From: Gluconobacter sp. Dm-62
GTDB taxonomy: Bacteria; Pseudomonadota; Alphaproteobacteria; Acetobacterales; Acetobacteraceae
Assembly: GCF_018256155.1 (NCBI RefSeq)
Contig: NZ_JAERLY010000003.1
Location: 62,001-126,000, forward strand
Length of the DNA stretch: 64,000 nt
Direction of reading: 5' to 3'
In this document: piece after piece, positions 26,260-35,317 of the stretch
How the letters are laid out: each line of letters begins with the position of its first letter
Numbering within the stretch: position 1 is the first letter of the stretch
The notes under the pieces: generated by a model
The model's database searches: none
What the model saw: only the letters and a program-made list of their open reading frames with translations
Told to the model about the DNA's origin: nothing
Made by a program: the position numbers and the translations under genes

Positions 26260-26375
26260 TTCGTCGTTTATGGCAGCCGTTTTTCCATTTTTCGGCTGGG
26301 AAGGGGATGCAGACCCGGCTACAGGCTGTTTTCGTCTGAAAATGCTTCTTCCGGAACAGGCCCCGCAGAACCACC

Positions 26376-27560
26376 ATGACCGACCGCTCTCCCGTCATTC
26401 TTCAGGTTCTTCCGGCGCTGGGCACCGGCGGTCTGGAGCGCGGGGCTGTCGAGATTGTGGCGGCAATCACGCAAGGCGGCGGCACGGCACTGGTTGCGTC
26501 GCGCCCCGGTCGGCTTCTGGTGCAGCTTCGTCATGCGGGCGGGCGGCATATCGAGCTCGACCTGAAGACAAAATCACCTTTCTCCGTTTTGCGCCGGGCG
26601 CGGGATCTTCAGGCCATCATCCGCCGCGAAGGCGTGGATCTGGTCCATGCGCGCTCCCGGATTCCGGCCTGGGCGGCGTGGATTGCCTGTCGCCGCGAAA
26701 ACATCCCGCTCGTGACGACGTGGCACGGCGTGCATGAGGCGAAATGGCAGGGCAAGAAACTCTATAATTCCGTACTGGCGCGCGGCGCGCGGGTCATCGC
26801 CATTTCGGAGTTCATCGCCCGCCGCCTGCGCAGCGAATACGCCGTACCGGAGAGTCGTCTGCGGGTCATTCCACGCGGGGCGGATCTGCGGGAGTTCACA
26901 CCCGGCGCAATCTCCGGCGAGCGCGTGCAGAAACTGGCCGATGCCTGGCGCGTGCCTGTGGAGGCAAAGATTATCCTCATGCCCGCGCGGCTGACGGCAT
27001 GGAAAGGTCAGGGCGTTCTGCTCGAGGCGCTGGGCCTGCTGCGCTCGAAGATGGGCACGGGATGGATCTGCGTTCTGGCGGGCCCGGAAAACGACCGGAA
27101 GTTTTCCCGCAGGCTGCAACAGCGGGTGCGGGAACTCGGGCTTGAAGACCATGTCCGGTTCGCCGGAACCTGCACCGACATGCCTGCGGCCTGCGAACTG
27201 GCCAGCGTTGTCGTGGCGCCCTCGCTCCGGCCCGAACCGTTCGGACGCACACTGGTGGAAGCGCAGATGATGGGCTGCCCGGTGATCGGCACGGCGCAGG
27301 GCGCGATGATGGAAACGATCCTGCCCGGCGAGACGGGGCTGGTCGTGCCGCCGGATGATGCGGGCGCTCTGGCGGATGCGCTGAAAAGCGTTCTGGAAAC
27401 AGGCGAAGACGCGCTGGACTGGCTGGCTGAAAAGGCGCGTGCCCATGCCATCGCCAACTATACGACGACGCTGATGCAGGCCCGCACGCTGGGCGTTTAC
27501 GACGAGCTTCTGGGCACCCGTCTACGGACGACATTCGAGGAACACAGCTATGACCAGTAA
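26376..27560 (+). CDS. glycosyltransferase family 4
   Basis: A 394-residue GT-B retaining glycosyltransferase. The N-terminal domain carries VLPALGTGGLERG and the C-terminal domain the nucleotide-sugar motifs LMPARLTAWKGQ, the donor-binding EPFGRTLVEAQMMGCPVIGT and GLVVPPDD. No membrane segment is present. This is the layout of enzymes building lipopolysaccharide core or capsule. The acceptor is unknown. The gene overlaps the next small gene by 11 bases, forming an operon with it and an EamA transporter. Confidence 0.9.
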   Translation: MTDRSPVILQVLPALGTGGLERGAVEIVAAITQGGGTALVASRPGRLLVQLRHAGGRHIELDLKTKSPFSVLRRARDLQAIIRREGVDLVHARSRIPAWAAWIACRRENIPLVTTWHGVHEAKWQGKKLYNSVLARGARVIAISEFIARRLRSEYAVPESRLRVIPRGADLREFTPGAISGERVQKLADAWRVPVEAKIILMPARLTAWKGQGVLLEALGLLRSKMGTGWICVLAGPENDRKFSRRLQQRVRELGLEDHVRFAGTCTDMPAACELASVVVAPSLRPEPFGRTLVEAQMMGCPVIGTAQGAMMETILPGETGLVVPPDDAGALADALKSVLETGEDALDWLAEKARAHAIANYTTTLMQARTLGVYDELLGTRLRTTFEEHSYDQ

Positions 27561-27729
27561 GGACGGAAAACCAACCGAGCAGATCATTCGAGACCGCGCT
27601 GCGGCTGCGAAGGAAGATCGCGAAAGCCGGGAGGCCAAGGCGCTCCGGGCCAATCTGATGCGCCGCAAACAGCAGCAGCGCGCCCGCCCCCAGGACGAGC
27701 CGGCCTCATCCTCTACCGATGACCGCTGA
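27550..27729 (+). CDS. small highly charged protein, 59 residues
   Basis: Starts at ATG 27550 inside the last codons of the glycosyltransferase (ATGACCAGTAA) and ends seven bases before the next gene. The product is mostly helical and charged: IIRDRAAAAKEDRESREAKA, then LRANLMRRKQQQRARPQ, then a Ser/Asp-rich tail. No signal or membrane segment. I do not recognise a family, but tight packing between two real genes and consistent codon use support it. The basic central part could bind RNA; that is only inference. Confidence 0.65.
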   Translation: MTSKDGKPTEQIIRDRAAAAKEDRESREAKALRANLMRRKQQQRARPQDEPASSSTDDR

Positions 27730-27735
27730 GATTCT

Positions 27736-28650
27736 GTGAAACGCAGTTTTCCCCTTCCCACGCCGCAGGAACTGGCGCTGACAGGCGTGACGGTTCTGTG
27801 GGGCGGGACGTTCCTGGTGCTGCATATCGCCATGCAGCATTGCGGGCCGCGCTTTTTCGTTTTCGTCCGCTTCATGATGGCGGCGGTGTTCGTCGGGTTG
27901 CTGGCCGGGCGGAAACTGCTGGATTTCAACTGGCGCGAAGTGCGCGCTGGCACACTGATCGGGATTGCGCTGGCGACCGGTTATGTGTTGCAGAGCGCGG
28001 GCCTTCACGACATCACCAGCAGCCGCTCCGCTTTCATCACGGCGCTTTATGTGCCGCTGGTGCCGATCTTCCAGTGGGCGTTCCTGCGCAAACCGCCGCA
28101 TCTGATGAGCTGGCTCGGAATTGGACTGGCCTTTGCGGGTCTGGTCTGTCTGGCGGGTCCGGCGGCGCTGTCATTGTCTTTCGGGCGCGGGGATCTGCTG
28201 ACGCTGTTTGCGGCGATCGCCATTGCGGTCGAGATCGTTCTGATCAGCCTCTATGCGCGGGGCGTGGACAGTCTGCGCGTGACGGTTATGCAGCTTCTGG
28301 CCGGAAGCCTGTTTGCCGGGCTGATGGTCCCGGTTTCGGGGGAGGCGCTTCCGGCGTTCTCATGGGTCTGGTTCGGCTGCGCACTGGCGCTGGGTGGGCT
28401 GAGCGCACTGGTGCAGGTGGTGATGAACTGGGCGCAGAAATCCGTCGCGCCGACCAAGGCGGCGGTGATCTATGCCGGAGAGCCGGTCTGGGGCGGGCTT
28501 GTCGGCTGGCTTGCGGGGGACAGTCTGCCACCGGCGACGCTGCTGGGGGCCATGCTGATCGTGGGTGGCGTGCTGACCAGCGAACTGCGTCCGCAATGGC
28601 TGGAAGCCCTGCTGGGACGTTCGCAACAGACGCTCACGAAAAATGACTGA
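27736..28650 (+). CDS. EamA/DMT-family transporter
   Basis: A ten-span inner-membrane exporter of the drug/metabolite transporter superfamily. The 304-residue product has two EamA halves (about 12-145 and 155-290); recognisable parts are LTGVTVLWGGTFLVLHIAM, ITSSRSAFITALYVPLVPIF and APTKAAVIYAGEPVWGGLVG. The start is GTG 27736, six bases after the previous stop; no ATG is available nearby. The substrate cannot be deduced. Same operon as the GT4 and the 59-residue gene. Confidence 0.88.
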   Translation: MKRSFPLPTPQELALTGVTVLWGGTFLVLHIAMQHCGPRFFVFVRFMMAAVFVGLLAGRKLLDFNWREVRAGTLIGIALATGYVLQSAGLHDITSSRSAFITALYVPLVPIFQWAFLRKPPHLMSWLGIGLAFAGLVCLAGPAALSLSFGRGDLLTLFAAIAIAVEIVLISLYARGVDSLRVTVMQLLAGSLFAGLMVPVSGEALPAFSWVWFGCALALGGLSALVQVVMNWAQKSVAPTKAAVIYAGEPVWGGLVGWLAGDSLPPATLLGAMLIVGGVLTSELRPQWLEALLGRSQQTLTKND

Positions 28651-28742
28651 TCCGACACATTGCGTGATCGCCCATCGCTCGCTAGAGCAGGTGGGTTAGA
28701 CGCACAGGGCGCTTTGTGCCGCCCTCGTTCAGGAGTGCCCTC

Positions 28743-29294
28743 ATGCCCATCATGCCCGACACATGGATCCGCCAGATGGCCCGGGAAAAAGGCATGATCG
28801 AGCCGTTCGTGGAGGCCCAGAAGCGCGAAGGCGTCATTTCCTACGGCCTGTCGTCTTACGGCTATGACGCGCGTGTAGCATCGGACTTCAAGATCTTCAC
28901 CGATGTGGACAGCGCCATCGTCGACCCGAAGAACTTCGCCACCAACAGCTTCGTGACCCGCACCGGCGACATCACCATCCCGCCGAACAGCTTCGCGCTG
29001 GCGCATACGGTCGAATATTTCCGTATCCCGCGTGACACGCTGGTGGTGTGCCTCGGCAAGTCCACCTATGCGCGCTGCGGCATCATCGTGAACGTCACGC
29101 CGCTTGAGCCGGAATGGGAAGGCCAGGTCACGATCGAGATCAGCAACACCACGCCGCTGCCCGCGCGAATCTACGCGAACGAAGGCATCTGCCAGTTCCT
29201 GTTTTTCCAGGGTGCCAGCCCCTGTGAGGTCAGCTACGCCGACCGTGCTGGAAAATACATGCGCCAGTCCGGCGTCACCACGCCCCGCCTCTAA
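28743..29294 (+). CDS. dcd: dCTP deaminase
   Basis: Converts dCTP to dUTP, feeding dTMP synthesis. The 183-residue trimer subunit has [14 protein letters not shown], the catalytic region [23 protein letters not shown] with the active glutamate, and [13 protein letters not shown]. Start at ATG 28743 with AGGAG 9 bases upstream; an upstream GTG at 28716 adds nine unlikely residues. Length is normal. It stands alone ahead of murA. Confidence 0.95.
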   Translation: MPIMPDTWIRQMAREKGMIEPFVEAQKREGVISYGLSSYGYDARVASDFKIFTDVDSAIVDPKNFATNSFVTRTGDITIPPNSFALAHTVEYFRIPRDTLVVCLGKSTYARCGIIVNVTPLEPEWEGQVTIEISNTTPLPARIYANEGICQFLFFQGASPCEVSYADRAGKYMRQSGVTTPRL

Positions 29295-29332
29295 AGCCCA
29301 GCTCTCAAGGCCCGCTTCTCAAGGATCGCACC

Positions 29333-30589
29333 ATGGACCGTTTCATCATTCGCGGTGGCCGCCGCCTGACAGGCGAAATCGAGATCGGGGGGGCGAAGAA
29401 CTCCGGCCTCAAGCTCATGGTGGCAGGGCTTCTGACGTCCGAGCGGCTGGTCCTGTCCAATGTGCCGGGCATTGCCGACATCAAGACGATGCGCGATCTG
29501 CTGGTGGGTCTGGGCATCACGGTTGAGGATGCTGGGCCGCGCACGCTGTCCATCGGTGGGGAGATCGGCTCTGTTGAGGCGCCGTATGACATCGTCTCCA
29601 AGATGCGCGCCTCCATTCTGGTCCTTGGCCCGCTTCTGGCGCGTGCCCGTGAGGCGAAAGTGTCGCTGCCGGGCGGTTGCGCCATCGGCACGCGCCCCGT
29701 GGACATGCATCTAAAGGGGCTTGAGACGCTGGGTGCCGTGATCCGGCTGGAAAACGGCTATATCAATGCGACCGCGCCGGACGGGCTGAAGGGTGACCGG
29801 ATCATCCTGCCGTTCGCCAGCGTGGGCGCGACCGAGAACCTGCTGATGGCCGCGACGCTGGCGAAGGGGCGCACCCATATCGTCAACGCCGCGCGCGAGC
29901 CGGAAATCAGCGATCTGGTGCACTGCCTTAACGCCATGGGCGCGCAGATCACGGGCGAAGGCTCGGGCACGCTGGTCATTGACGGTGTGGAGAAGCTGCA
30001 CGGCGCGCATTACGCCGTCATGCCGGACCGCATCGAGTGCGGCACCTATGCCTGCGCGGCTGGCATTACGGGCGGCGATCTGCTGCTCGTGGGCGGACGG
30101 GCCGATGATCTGGGCGCCGTGATCCGCACGCTTGAAGAAACGGGCGTCGAGGTTGTGGAAGAGGCGCGCGGTCTGCGCGTCCGTCGCAGCGGGACGTTGC
30201 AGGGCGTGGACATCATGACCGAGCCGTATCCCGGCTTCCCGACGGACATGCAGGCGCAGTTCATGGCGATGCTGTCCGTGGCGGAAGGGGCGTCCATGAT
30301 TACCGAGACGATCTTCGAGAACCGCTTCATGCATGTTCCGGAGCTCAACCGCATGGGCGCGCGCGTGAACGTGCATGGCCGCTCGGCCATCATCCGGGGT
30401 GTGTCGAAGCTGTCGGGTGCGCCAGTCATGGCGACCGATCTGCGGGCGTCCTTCTCGCTGATCCTCGCGGGTCTGGCAGCGGAAGGCGAGACGCAGCTCA
30501 GCCGCATCTATCATCTGGACCGGGGCTATGAAGGCGTTGACCGCAAGCTCGCCGCCTGCGGTGCCGATATCGCCCGCGTTTCAGACTGA
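29333..30589 (+). CDS. murA: UDP-N-acetylglucosamine 1-carboxyvinyltransferase
   Basis: First committed step of peptidoglycan synthesis: transfers enolpyruvate from PEP to UDP-GlcNAc. The 418-residue product has the conserved KN pair in GGAKNSGLK (Lys22), and the active-site cysteine in [13 protein letters not shown] (Cys116). Since Cys is present rather than Asp, the enzyme should be sensitive to fosfomycin. The inside-out alpha/beta barrel repeats are recognisable. A compound inverted repeat follows the stop and separates it from a convergent dehydrogenase. Confidence 0.97.
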   Translation: MDRFIIRGGRRLTGEIEIGGAKNSGLKLMVAGLLTSERLVLSNVPGIADIKTMRDLLVGLGITVEDAGPRTLSIGGEIGSVEAPYDIVSKMRASILVLGPLLARAREAKVSLPGGCAIGTRPVDMHLKGLETLGAVIRLENGYINATAPDGLKGDRIILPFASVGATENLLMAATLAKGRTHIVNAAREPEISDLVHCLNAMGAQITGEGSGTLVIDGVEKLHGAHYAVMPDRIECGTYACAAGITGGDLLLVGGRADDLGAVIRTLEETGVEVVEEARGLRVRRSGTLQGVDIMTEPYPGFPTDMQAQFMAMLSVAEGASMITETIFENRFMHVPELNRMGARVNVHGRSAIIRGVSKLSGAPVMATDLRASFSLILAGLAAEGETQLSRIYHLDRGYEGVDRKLAACGADIARVSD

Positions 30590-30592
30590 TAT

Positions 30593-30680
30593 GTCTAAAA
30601 GTTTTTGGTGAAGCTTTTTCCAAAAAGCTTCAGGTCTCTCCGCCTTTTTGAAAAAAGGCGGAACCCAAAAACTTTTAGAC
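30593..30680. repeat. compound inverted repeat with two nested hairpins
   Basis: Outer arms of 16 bp match perfectly: GTCTAAAAGTTTTTGG (30593-30608) and CCAAAAACTTTTAGAC (30665-30680). Between them sit two further perfect hairpins, GAAGCTTTTT / AAAAAGCTTC (30610-30619 and 30622-30631) and CCGCCTTTTT / AAAAAGGCGG (30640-30649 and 30652-30661). The right arm includes the stop codon and last sense codon of the minus-strand dehydrogenase. Symmetric T-runs would end transcription from both sides. The form recalls intergenic repeats seen in acetic acid bacterial genomes. Confidence 0.85.
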
Positions 30681-32150
30681 GTTTGTGACCAGATCCTTCA
30701 GGACGGCAGCCGTGCCGTGCGTTTTCAGGTCTTCGCGGGTCTGGATGAAGCGTGTGAGGAACTCGGCGGAGTCCTCAAGTCCCCATCCGGCGAACACGCT
30801 CATCTCCAGCGCTCTGGCGGGGTTGGCATCCAGCGCCAGCGCGCGGTCATCGGCGCTGAGACGCGGTTCCGTGACGGCGAAACTGGCCTGAAGGTCATCG
30901 CGGCCCACCAGATAGGCGCAATAGCAGGCGAGGACGAAGGCGATCCGGCGCGGGTTTTGAGCCTTTTTCAGCACGTCCTCGGCCGTGGCGCGCAGGAAGA
31001 CCGGCAGCTTGGACGTGCTGTCGGAAGTGATGCGCAGAAGCTGGTCGCTGACGGCATGGTTGCGGAACCGCTCCAGAAGCTGGGCCGCATAATCCGGCAG
31101 GCTGATACCCGGAGGGGCGGTGAGCTGCGGTGAGACATCGTGGCGCAGGAACTGCTCCAGCAGGGCGGCCAGATGCTCGTCGCCCATAGCTTCATCGACA
31201 AGCCGGTACCCCATCAGCACACCCGGCAGGGCCAGTGTGGAATGCGATGCGTTCAGCATCCGCAGCTTGACCTGCTCGTAGGGCTCGACGTCGTCCGTGA
31301 ACAACACGCCGGCCTGCTCCCAGGCGGGACGTCCACCGGAGAAATTGTCTTCCACCACCCACTGGATGAAGTCCTCGCAGAACACGGGCACCCGGTCCTC
31401 TACGCCGCTCTGCGCATCCAGACGCGCCACGTCGGCGGGGTGGACGGCTGGAGTGATGCGATCAACCATGCAGGACGGGAAGGCGACTTCGGCCTCGATC
31501 CATTCCGCCACTTCCGCGTCCCGCAGGCGTGCGAAGGACAGCACGGCATTGCGCGCGACATCACCGTTTGCGGGGACGTTGTCGCAGGACAAGATGGTGA
31601 AGGGCGCAACCCCGGCATCCCGGCGCTGGCGCAGGGCCTCGGTCATCATGCCGAACGCCGTGTGCGGGACCGGGCGATGCAGGTCTTCGGCGATGGTGGG
31701 ATGCTCGGTCATGAAGCGGCCTGCTTCATCCATGTAATAGCCGCCTTCGGTCACCGTCATGCTGACGATACGAATGGCAGGATCCGTCAGGCGCTTCAGC
31801 GCGGCTTCACGATCGGCAGGAGCGTGGATGTATTCGACCAGAGACTTCACGACCCGGACCGTATCGGGGCGGTTCGGCGGACACTCGCGCAGGGTGTAGA
31901 GCCCGTCCTGCGCGTGCAGGGCTTCGGCCTTCGCCACTTCCGCCGGAAGGTCCATCAGACCCATCCCGACAATGCCCCAGCCGGACTGGCCCGGCAGCGC
32001 CAGCGCGCGGTCCGTGTAGACGGCCTGATGGGCACGGTGAAAATTGCCGACGCTGAGATGGACAATACCGGCCGTCACCGAATCCCGGTCATAGGGCGAT
32101 GTCAGGATGGAGTCCGGGAGGGTGGGTAGGGTCTGGGAAGTCAGGATCAT
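30675..32150 (-). CDS. polyol-specific long-chain dehydrogenase (mannitol 2-dehydrogenase / fructuronate reductase family)
   Basis: Cytoplasmic NAD(P)-dependent oxidoreductase for a polyol-ketose pair such as mannitol-fructose. The 491-residue product has the N-terminal IVHLSVGNFHRAHQAVYTD nucleotide motif, the signature VSMTVTEGGYY, and the catalytic K-x4-N-x2-H in VKLRMLNASH. It differs clearly from the well-known G. oxydans sorbitol/mannitol dehydrogenase I can recall, so the substrate is open. The gene stands alone; its last codons lie in the compound repeat. Upstream 220 bases (32151-32370) are AT-rich and contain no gene. Confidence 0.88.
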   Translation of the reverse strand: MILTSQTLPTLPDSILTSPYDRDSVTAGIVHLSVGNFHRAHQAVYTDRALALPGQSGWGIVGMGLMDLPAEVAKAEALHAQDGLYTLRECPPNRPDTVRVVKSLVEYIHAPADREAALKRLTDPAIRIVSMTVTEGGYYMDEAGRFMTEHPTIAEDLHRPVPHTAFGMMTEALRQRRDAGVAPFTILSCDNVPANGDVARNAVLSFARLRDAEVAEWIEAEVAFPSCMVDRITPAVHPADVARLDAQSGVEDRVPVFCEDFIQWVVEDNFSGGRPAWEQAGVLFTDDVEPYEQVKLRMLNASHSTLALPGVLMGYRLVDEAMGDEHLAALLEQFLRHDVSPQLTAPPGISLPDYAAQLLERFRNHAVSDQLLRITSDSTSKLPVFLRATAEDVLKKAQNPRRIAFVLACYCAYLVGRDDLQASFAVTEPRLSADDRALALDANPARALEMSVFAGWGLEDSAEFLTRFIQTREDLKTHGTAAVLKDLVTNV

Positions 32151-32370
32151 GGAAAAGATCTTTCAGACGAAAGGACCGGCTTCTTTTAGAAGTCTCCAAC
32201 GTCGAGGAAACTGTTTTTGTATTTTGTGAATAATTTCTAATAATTCTCCCGGACCCGCGAGCATTACGGAAAACGAACACTTTCCATTAAAAACGGCGCG
32301 CTTTTCCGTTTTTTCCGATCTGCCGTATAATTGACGGACCTATCGCCCGTTTTTGCAGGACTGTTTTTGC

Positions 32371-32847
32371 ATGAGTGCTCCCATCCATCGTCTGAGCGTG
32401 GACGAGCTTGTTCCGATGGTCCGGTCCGTCCTTCAGACCGAGCCGGACATGATCGCCAACATGGCCAATATCGCCGCCCTGCTGTTCGAGGCCCTGCCGC
32501 AGATCAACTGGGCCGGGTTCTATCTGTGGAAAGAGGCGGACGGACAGCTTGTGCTGGGGCCGTTTCAGGGGCGTCTGGCCTGCACGCGGATTCCGCTGGG
32601 TCGCGGCGTCTGCGGGACCGTCGCGCAGAACCGCGAGACGCTCGTGGTGCCAGACGTGCATGCGTTTCCGGGCCATATCGCCTGCGATGCGGCTTCGGAA
32701 TCGGAAATCGTGCTGCCGGTTGTGGCCAAGGGCGCGCTCGTGGGCGTGCTGGATATCGACAGCCCGGTGAAAGACCGGTTTTCCGACGCTGATCGCATAC
32801 GTCTGGAAGAAGTGGTCAGCCTGCTCGTGGCAACGCTGGAAAACTGA
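32371..32847 (+). CDS. free methionine-(R)-sulfoxide reductase (GAF domain)
   Basis: Reduces free methionine-R-sulfoxide with thioredoxin, part of oxidative-damage repair. The 158-residue protein is one GAF domain. The three catalytic cysteines are present at 71, 81 and 105, with spacings of 10 and 24 residues identical to those in E. coli (84, 94 and 118), in RLACTRIPLGRGVCGTVAQ and FPGHIACDAASESEIVLP. The ATG at 32371 is preferred to a TTG at 32353. Divergent from the polyol dehydrogenase and converging on the LOG gene. Confidence 0.93.
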   Translation: MSAPIHRLSVDELVPMVRSVLQTEPDMIANMANIAALLFEALPQINWAGFYLWKEADGQLVLGPFQGRLACTRIPLGRGVCGTVAQNRETLVVPDVHAFPGHIACDAASESEIVLPVVAKGALVGVLDIDSPVKDRFSDADRIRLEEVVSLLVATLEN

Positions 32848-32875
32848 GCGGGGACCAGCCCCGCTCTTTTCAACG

Positions 32876-33430
32876 TCAGGCCGGAACGCTGACGGAGAGC
32901 TGCTGCATCAGGGCCGGGACATCCTCGACGACCGTGAACAGTTTGCGGGCCGACGGGTCTGCAAACCCCTGATCGACGGCATCATTGAGCGTGTTGACCA
33001 GCGACGTGGCCCAGCCGCCGATATTGACGATGTAGATCGGCTCCTGATGCAGGCCGAGCTGCTTCCAGGTCATGATTTCCATCAGCTCGTCGAACGTGCC
33101 GAGGCCGCCGGGAATGATGGCGTATGCGTCGGACAGTTCGAACATGCGGGCCTTGCGGGTGTGCATGTCCGGCGTGACTTCAAGCTGCGTCACACCCTTG
33201 TGCATGACTTCGCGGGCATGGAGGAATTCGGGAATGATGCCGATGACCTTGCCGCCCGCCTGAAGCGCCGCATCCGCCACCGTGCCCATCAGCCCGACAT
33301 GCCCGCCGCCATAGACCAGTGTGATTCCGTGTCGCGCCAGGGCCGTTCCGATTTCTTTTGCACCTTCGGCATAAACGGGGGAGTTGCCGAAGCGGGAGCC
33401 ACAGAAGACGGCGCAGGAACGAATGGTCAT
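32876..33430 (-). CDS. LOG-family (TIGR00730) Rossmann-fold nucleotide hydrolase
   Basis: The 184-residue product has the LOG signatures CGSRFGNSPVY, the central GGGHVGLMG, and the PGGLGTFDELMEIMTWKQLG motif with the catalytic arginine/glutamate set upstream (MHTRKARM). Family members release the base from nucleoside 5'-monophosphates and, in plants and some bacteria, activate cytokinins. The bacterial role here may be nucleotide salvage. ATG 33430 is chosen; the longer reading to 33589 would overlap the MFS gene and adds no homologous sequence. Confidence 0.9.
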   Translation of the reverse strand: MTIRSCAVFCGSRFGNSPVYAEGAKEIGTALARHGITLVYGGGHVGLMGTVADAALQAGGKVIGIIPEFLHAREVMHKGVTQLEVTPDMHTRKARMFELSDAYAIIPGGLGTFDELMEIMTWKQLGLHQEPIYIVNIGGWATSLVNTLNDAVDQGFADPSARKLFTVVEDVPALMQQLSVSVPA

Positions 33431-33462
33431 GTCGGGTCCGTGTATGTTGAAACGAGGATCTG

Positions 33463-34656
33463 TCACGCGGTCCGGCGGCCCAGGGAACGGCTGATCAGCA
33501 CACCGCCCAGACAGCAGATGGCGGTGGTGGCGAACATCGTCCTGTAACCCGCGAACTCGATGACCTGTCCAAGAAACAGCCCCGAGCACGCGATGGCAAG
33601 GTCAATGAAGATGGAATACGCGCCCAGAGCCGCCCCGCGGTTCTCCGGACCTGCACTGTTAACGGCCAGAACGCCGAGCGCCGGGAAGAGCAGCGAGAAG
33701 CCCGCCCCTGTCAGCGCGGCTCCTACGAGGGCCGCGGATGGCGCCTGGAACACGCAGAGCGTGGCGAGTCCGAGCGCTTCCACCAGCAGAGAGACGATTG
33801 CTACGAACACGCCGCCCCGTTTTGCGATCTGTGACGCGAAGAAAAACCGGATGACGACGAAGGTGAAACCAAAAACTGCCAGTGCCGTCGCAGCCCCGTC
33901 CCAATGCAGGACCGAATAATACAGCGCAAGGAACGACGAGATCGCCCCGAAGCCAATGGACCCGGCCGCCAGTGCCGAGCCATGTGGCAGGACGAGTCGG
34001 AGTGCACGGGCGAAGGGAATGGGCTGGTTGGCCGAAGGAATGGGTTTGACGGCCGGATAGAACCCGATGATCGCCAGACCAAACAGCGGCAGAGCGGCCG
34101 AAAGAATGCCCACCGAAACCAGCCCGCCATAAGGCGCAGCCAGCATGGAGAGTTTGGCCCCGATCGGCGCGCCGAGCGCGATCCCGCCATAGGAGCAGAT
34201 GCCGTTCCATGAAATGGCGATGGCGGTGTTTTCCGCACCGGCACGGCGGATGTTCCAGACGATCACACCGGTCGCGGCCCAGCTTTCCGCCCAGCCCAGC
34301 AACAGGCGGCTGAGCAGCAGCACACCCAGCGACAGTAGCGGCGTGGCGGCCAGAAGCCCCGATCCCGCAATCAGAAGACCGGAAAGCAGGCAGGTCACCA
34401 GACCGCCGATGACCACCGGTTTGGGGCCGATCCGGTCCACCAGCCGCCCGGCGGAAGGGCGTGCCGCGAAGGTCGCGAAATACTGCAGTGAGAATGTTAT
34501 GCCCGCGACGGTCGTGCTGTAACCCAGGCCCTGATGGACGAAAATCGTCAGAACGGCGTTGGGCAGGCCGATCACGATATAGACGAGAAGATTGAACAGG
34601 ACGACGGCAAGAACGCGTTTCGTCGGTGAGTCCGCCGGCGTGTCTTGCGCGGTCAT
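33463..34656 (-). CDS. MFS transporter
   Basis: A 397-residue 12-span major facilitator superfamily permease. The loop 2-3 motif appears as GRLVDRIGPKPVVIGG (about residues 74-89), and RLLLGWAESWAATGVIVWNIRRAG marks helix 4-5, resembling the YhhS/arabinose-export subgroup. The substrate is unknown. It lies 32 bases upstream of the LOG gene on the same strand and may be co-transcribed with it. Confidence 0.88.
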   Translation of the reverse strand: MTAQDTPADSPTKRVLAVVLFNLLVYIVIGLPNAVLTIFVHQGLGYSTTVAGITFSLQYFATFAARPSAGRLVDRIGPKPVVIGGLVTCLLSGLLIAGSGLLAATPLLSLGVLLLSRLLLGWAESWAATGVIVWNIRRAGAENTAIAISWNGICSYGGIALGAPIGAKLSMLAAPYGGLVSVGILSAALPLFGLAIIGFYPAVKPIPSANQPIPFARALRLVLPHGSALAAGSIGFGAISSFLALYYSVLHWDGAATALAVFGFTFVVIRFFFASQIAKRGGVFVAIVSLLVEALGLATLCVFQAPSAALVGAALTGAGFSLLFPALGVLAVNSAGPENRGAALGAYSIFIDLAIACSGLFLGQVIEFAGYRTMFATTAICCLGGVLISRSLGRRTA

Positions 34657-34784
34657 GGGTCTGCTCTCCTGAGGCCTGGCTGTAAAAAAGATCCCTCATG
34701 GCATAGGCCAGATGACGGAAGCCGTCACGAGGGCGCGCCTGCCTTTCCTTCACAATCCCGAGTGAAACCGGCCGGAATGAATGC

Positions 34785-35219
34785 CTAGACGGGCTGTCGG
34801 AGACGGGATGCTACGGAGGTGCAGACGGTCTGTCGCAGGGGCTTGGGCATGGACGGCAGGGCATATTGTTCGCGCTCTCCCGTCCGGCGACTGAGAGCCT
34901 GAAGAATGCCCTGTTTCCCGGCATTATAGGCCATGTCGTCTGTGACAGCAGCAACTGGTGGCACGCCACCTGCGTCCTTCAGTGTCATGTTCTGCAGGCA
35001 GTAATGCAGCGTCCCGGCAAGGTTCGCGGGATGGGCTGTGGACAGGTCCGGCTCCCCTTGAAACGCAATAGAATTGCGGGCTCCGGAAAATGGATGCCCC
35101 TGCTGATTGTGGGACAGGGTTTTCTCGAACCCCGGCGACAGCGAGGCTTTGGATGCACAGCCGCCCATTATCAGAAGAGGCGCCAGCAGGGCGGTGGCCG
35201 GGAGTGTGGGGCGGGGCAT
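34785..35219 (-). CDS. small lipoprotein of unknown function
   Basis: From ATG 35219 the product has 144 residues with a signal peptide ending in the lipobox IMGGC (Cys near residue 20) and a mature part with two cysteines, in LHYCLQNM and QTVCTSVASRL, that may form a disulfide. An upstream in-frame ATG (35231) is possible. No family is recognised; the pattern (hydrophilic body, LxxxxxRRTGEREQY, C-terminal SVASRLR) suggests a conserved acetic acid bacterial periplasmic protein. Nothing in the 128 bases downstream toward the MFS gene stands out. Confidence 0.6.
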   Translation of the reverse strand: MPRPTLPATALLAPLLIMGGCASKASLSPGFEKTLSHNQQGHPFSGARNSIAFQGEPDLSTAHPANLAGTLHYCLQNMTLKDAGGVPPVAAVTDDMAYNAGKQGILQALSRRTGEREQYALPSMPKPLRQTVCTSVASRLRQPV

Positions 35220-35317
35220 GCAGCGGTCCATGCGATGAAAGACGACCCGTTCAGGACAGGCTGTCCCCCAACGCATCAGGCAGCGGAAAGAATGCCGGAA
35301 TTTGTTTCAATCCTGCC

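Noticed and set aside
30593-30680. Reading the compound repeat as an insertion sequence end
   Set aside because: No transposase frame or target duplication is visible next to it; kept as an intergenic repeat.
33431-33589. N-terminal extension of the LOG gene
   Set aside because: It overlaps the MFS transporter gene and shows no homology to LOG proteins.
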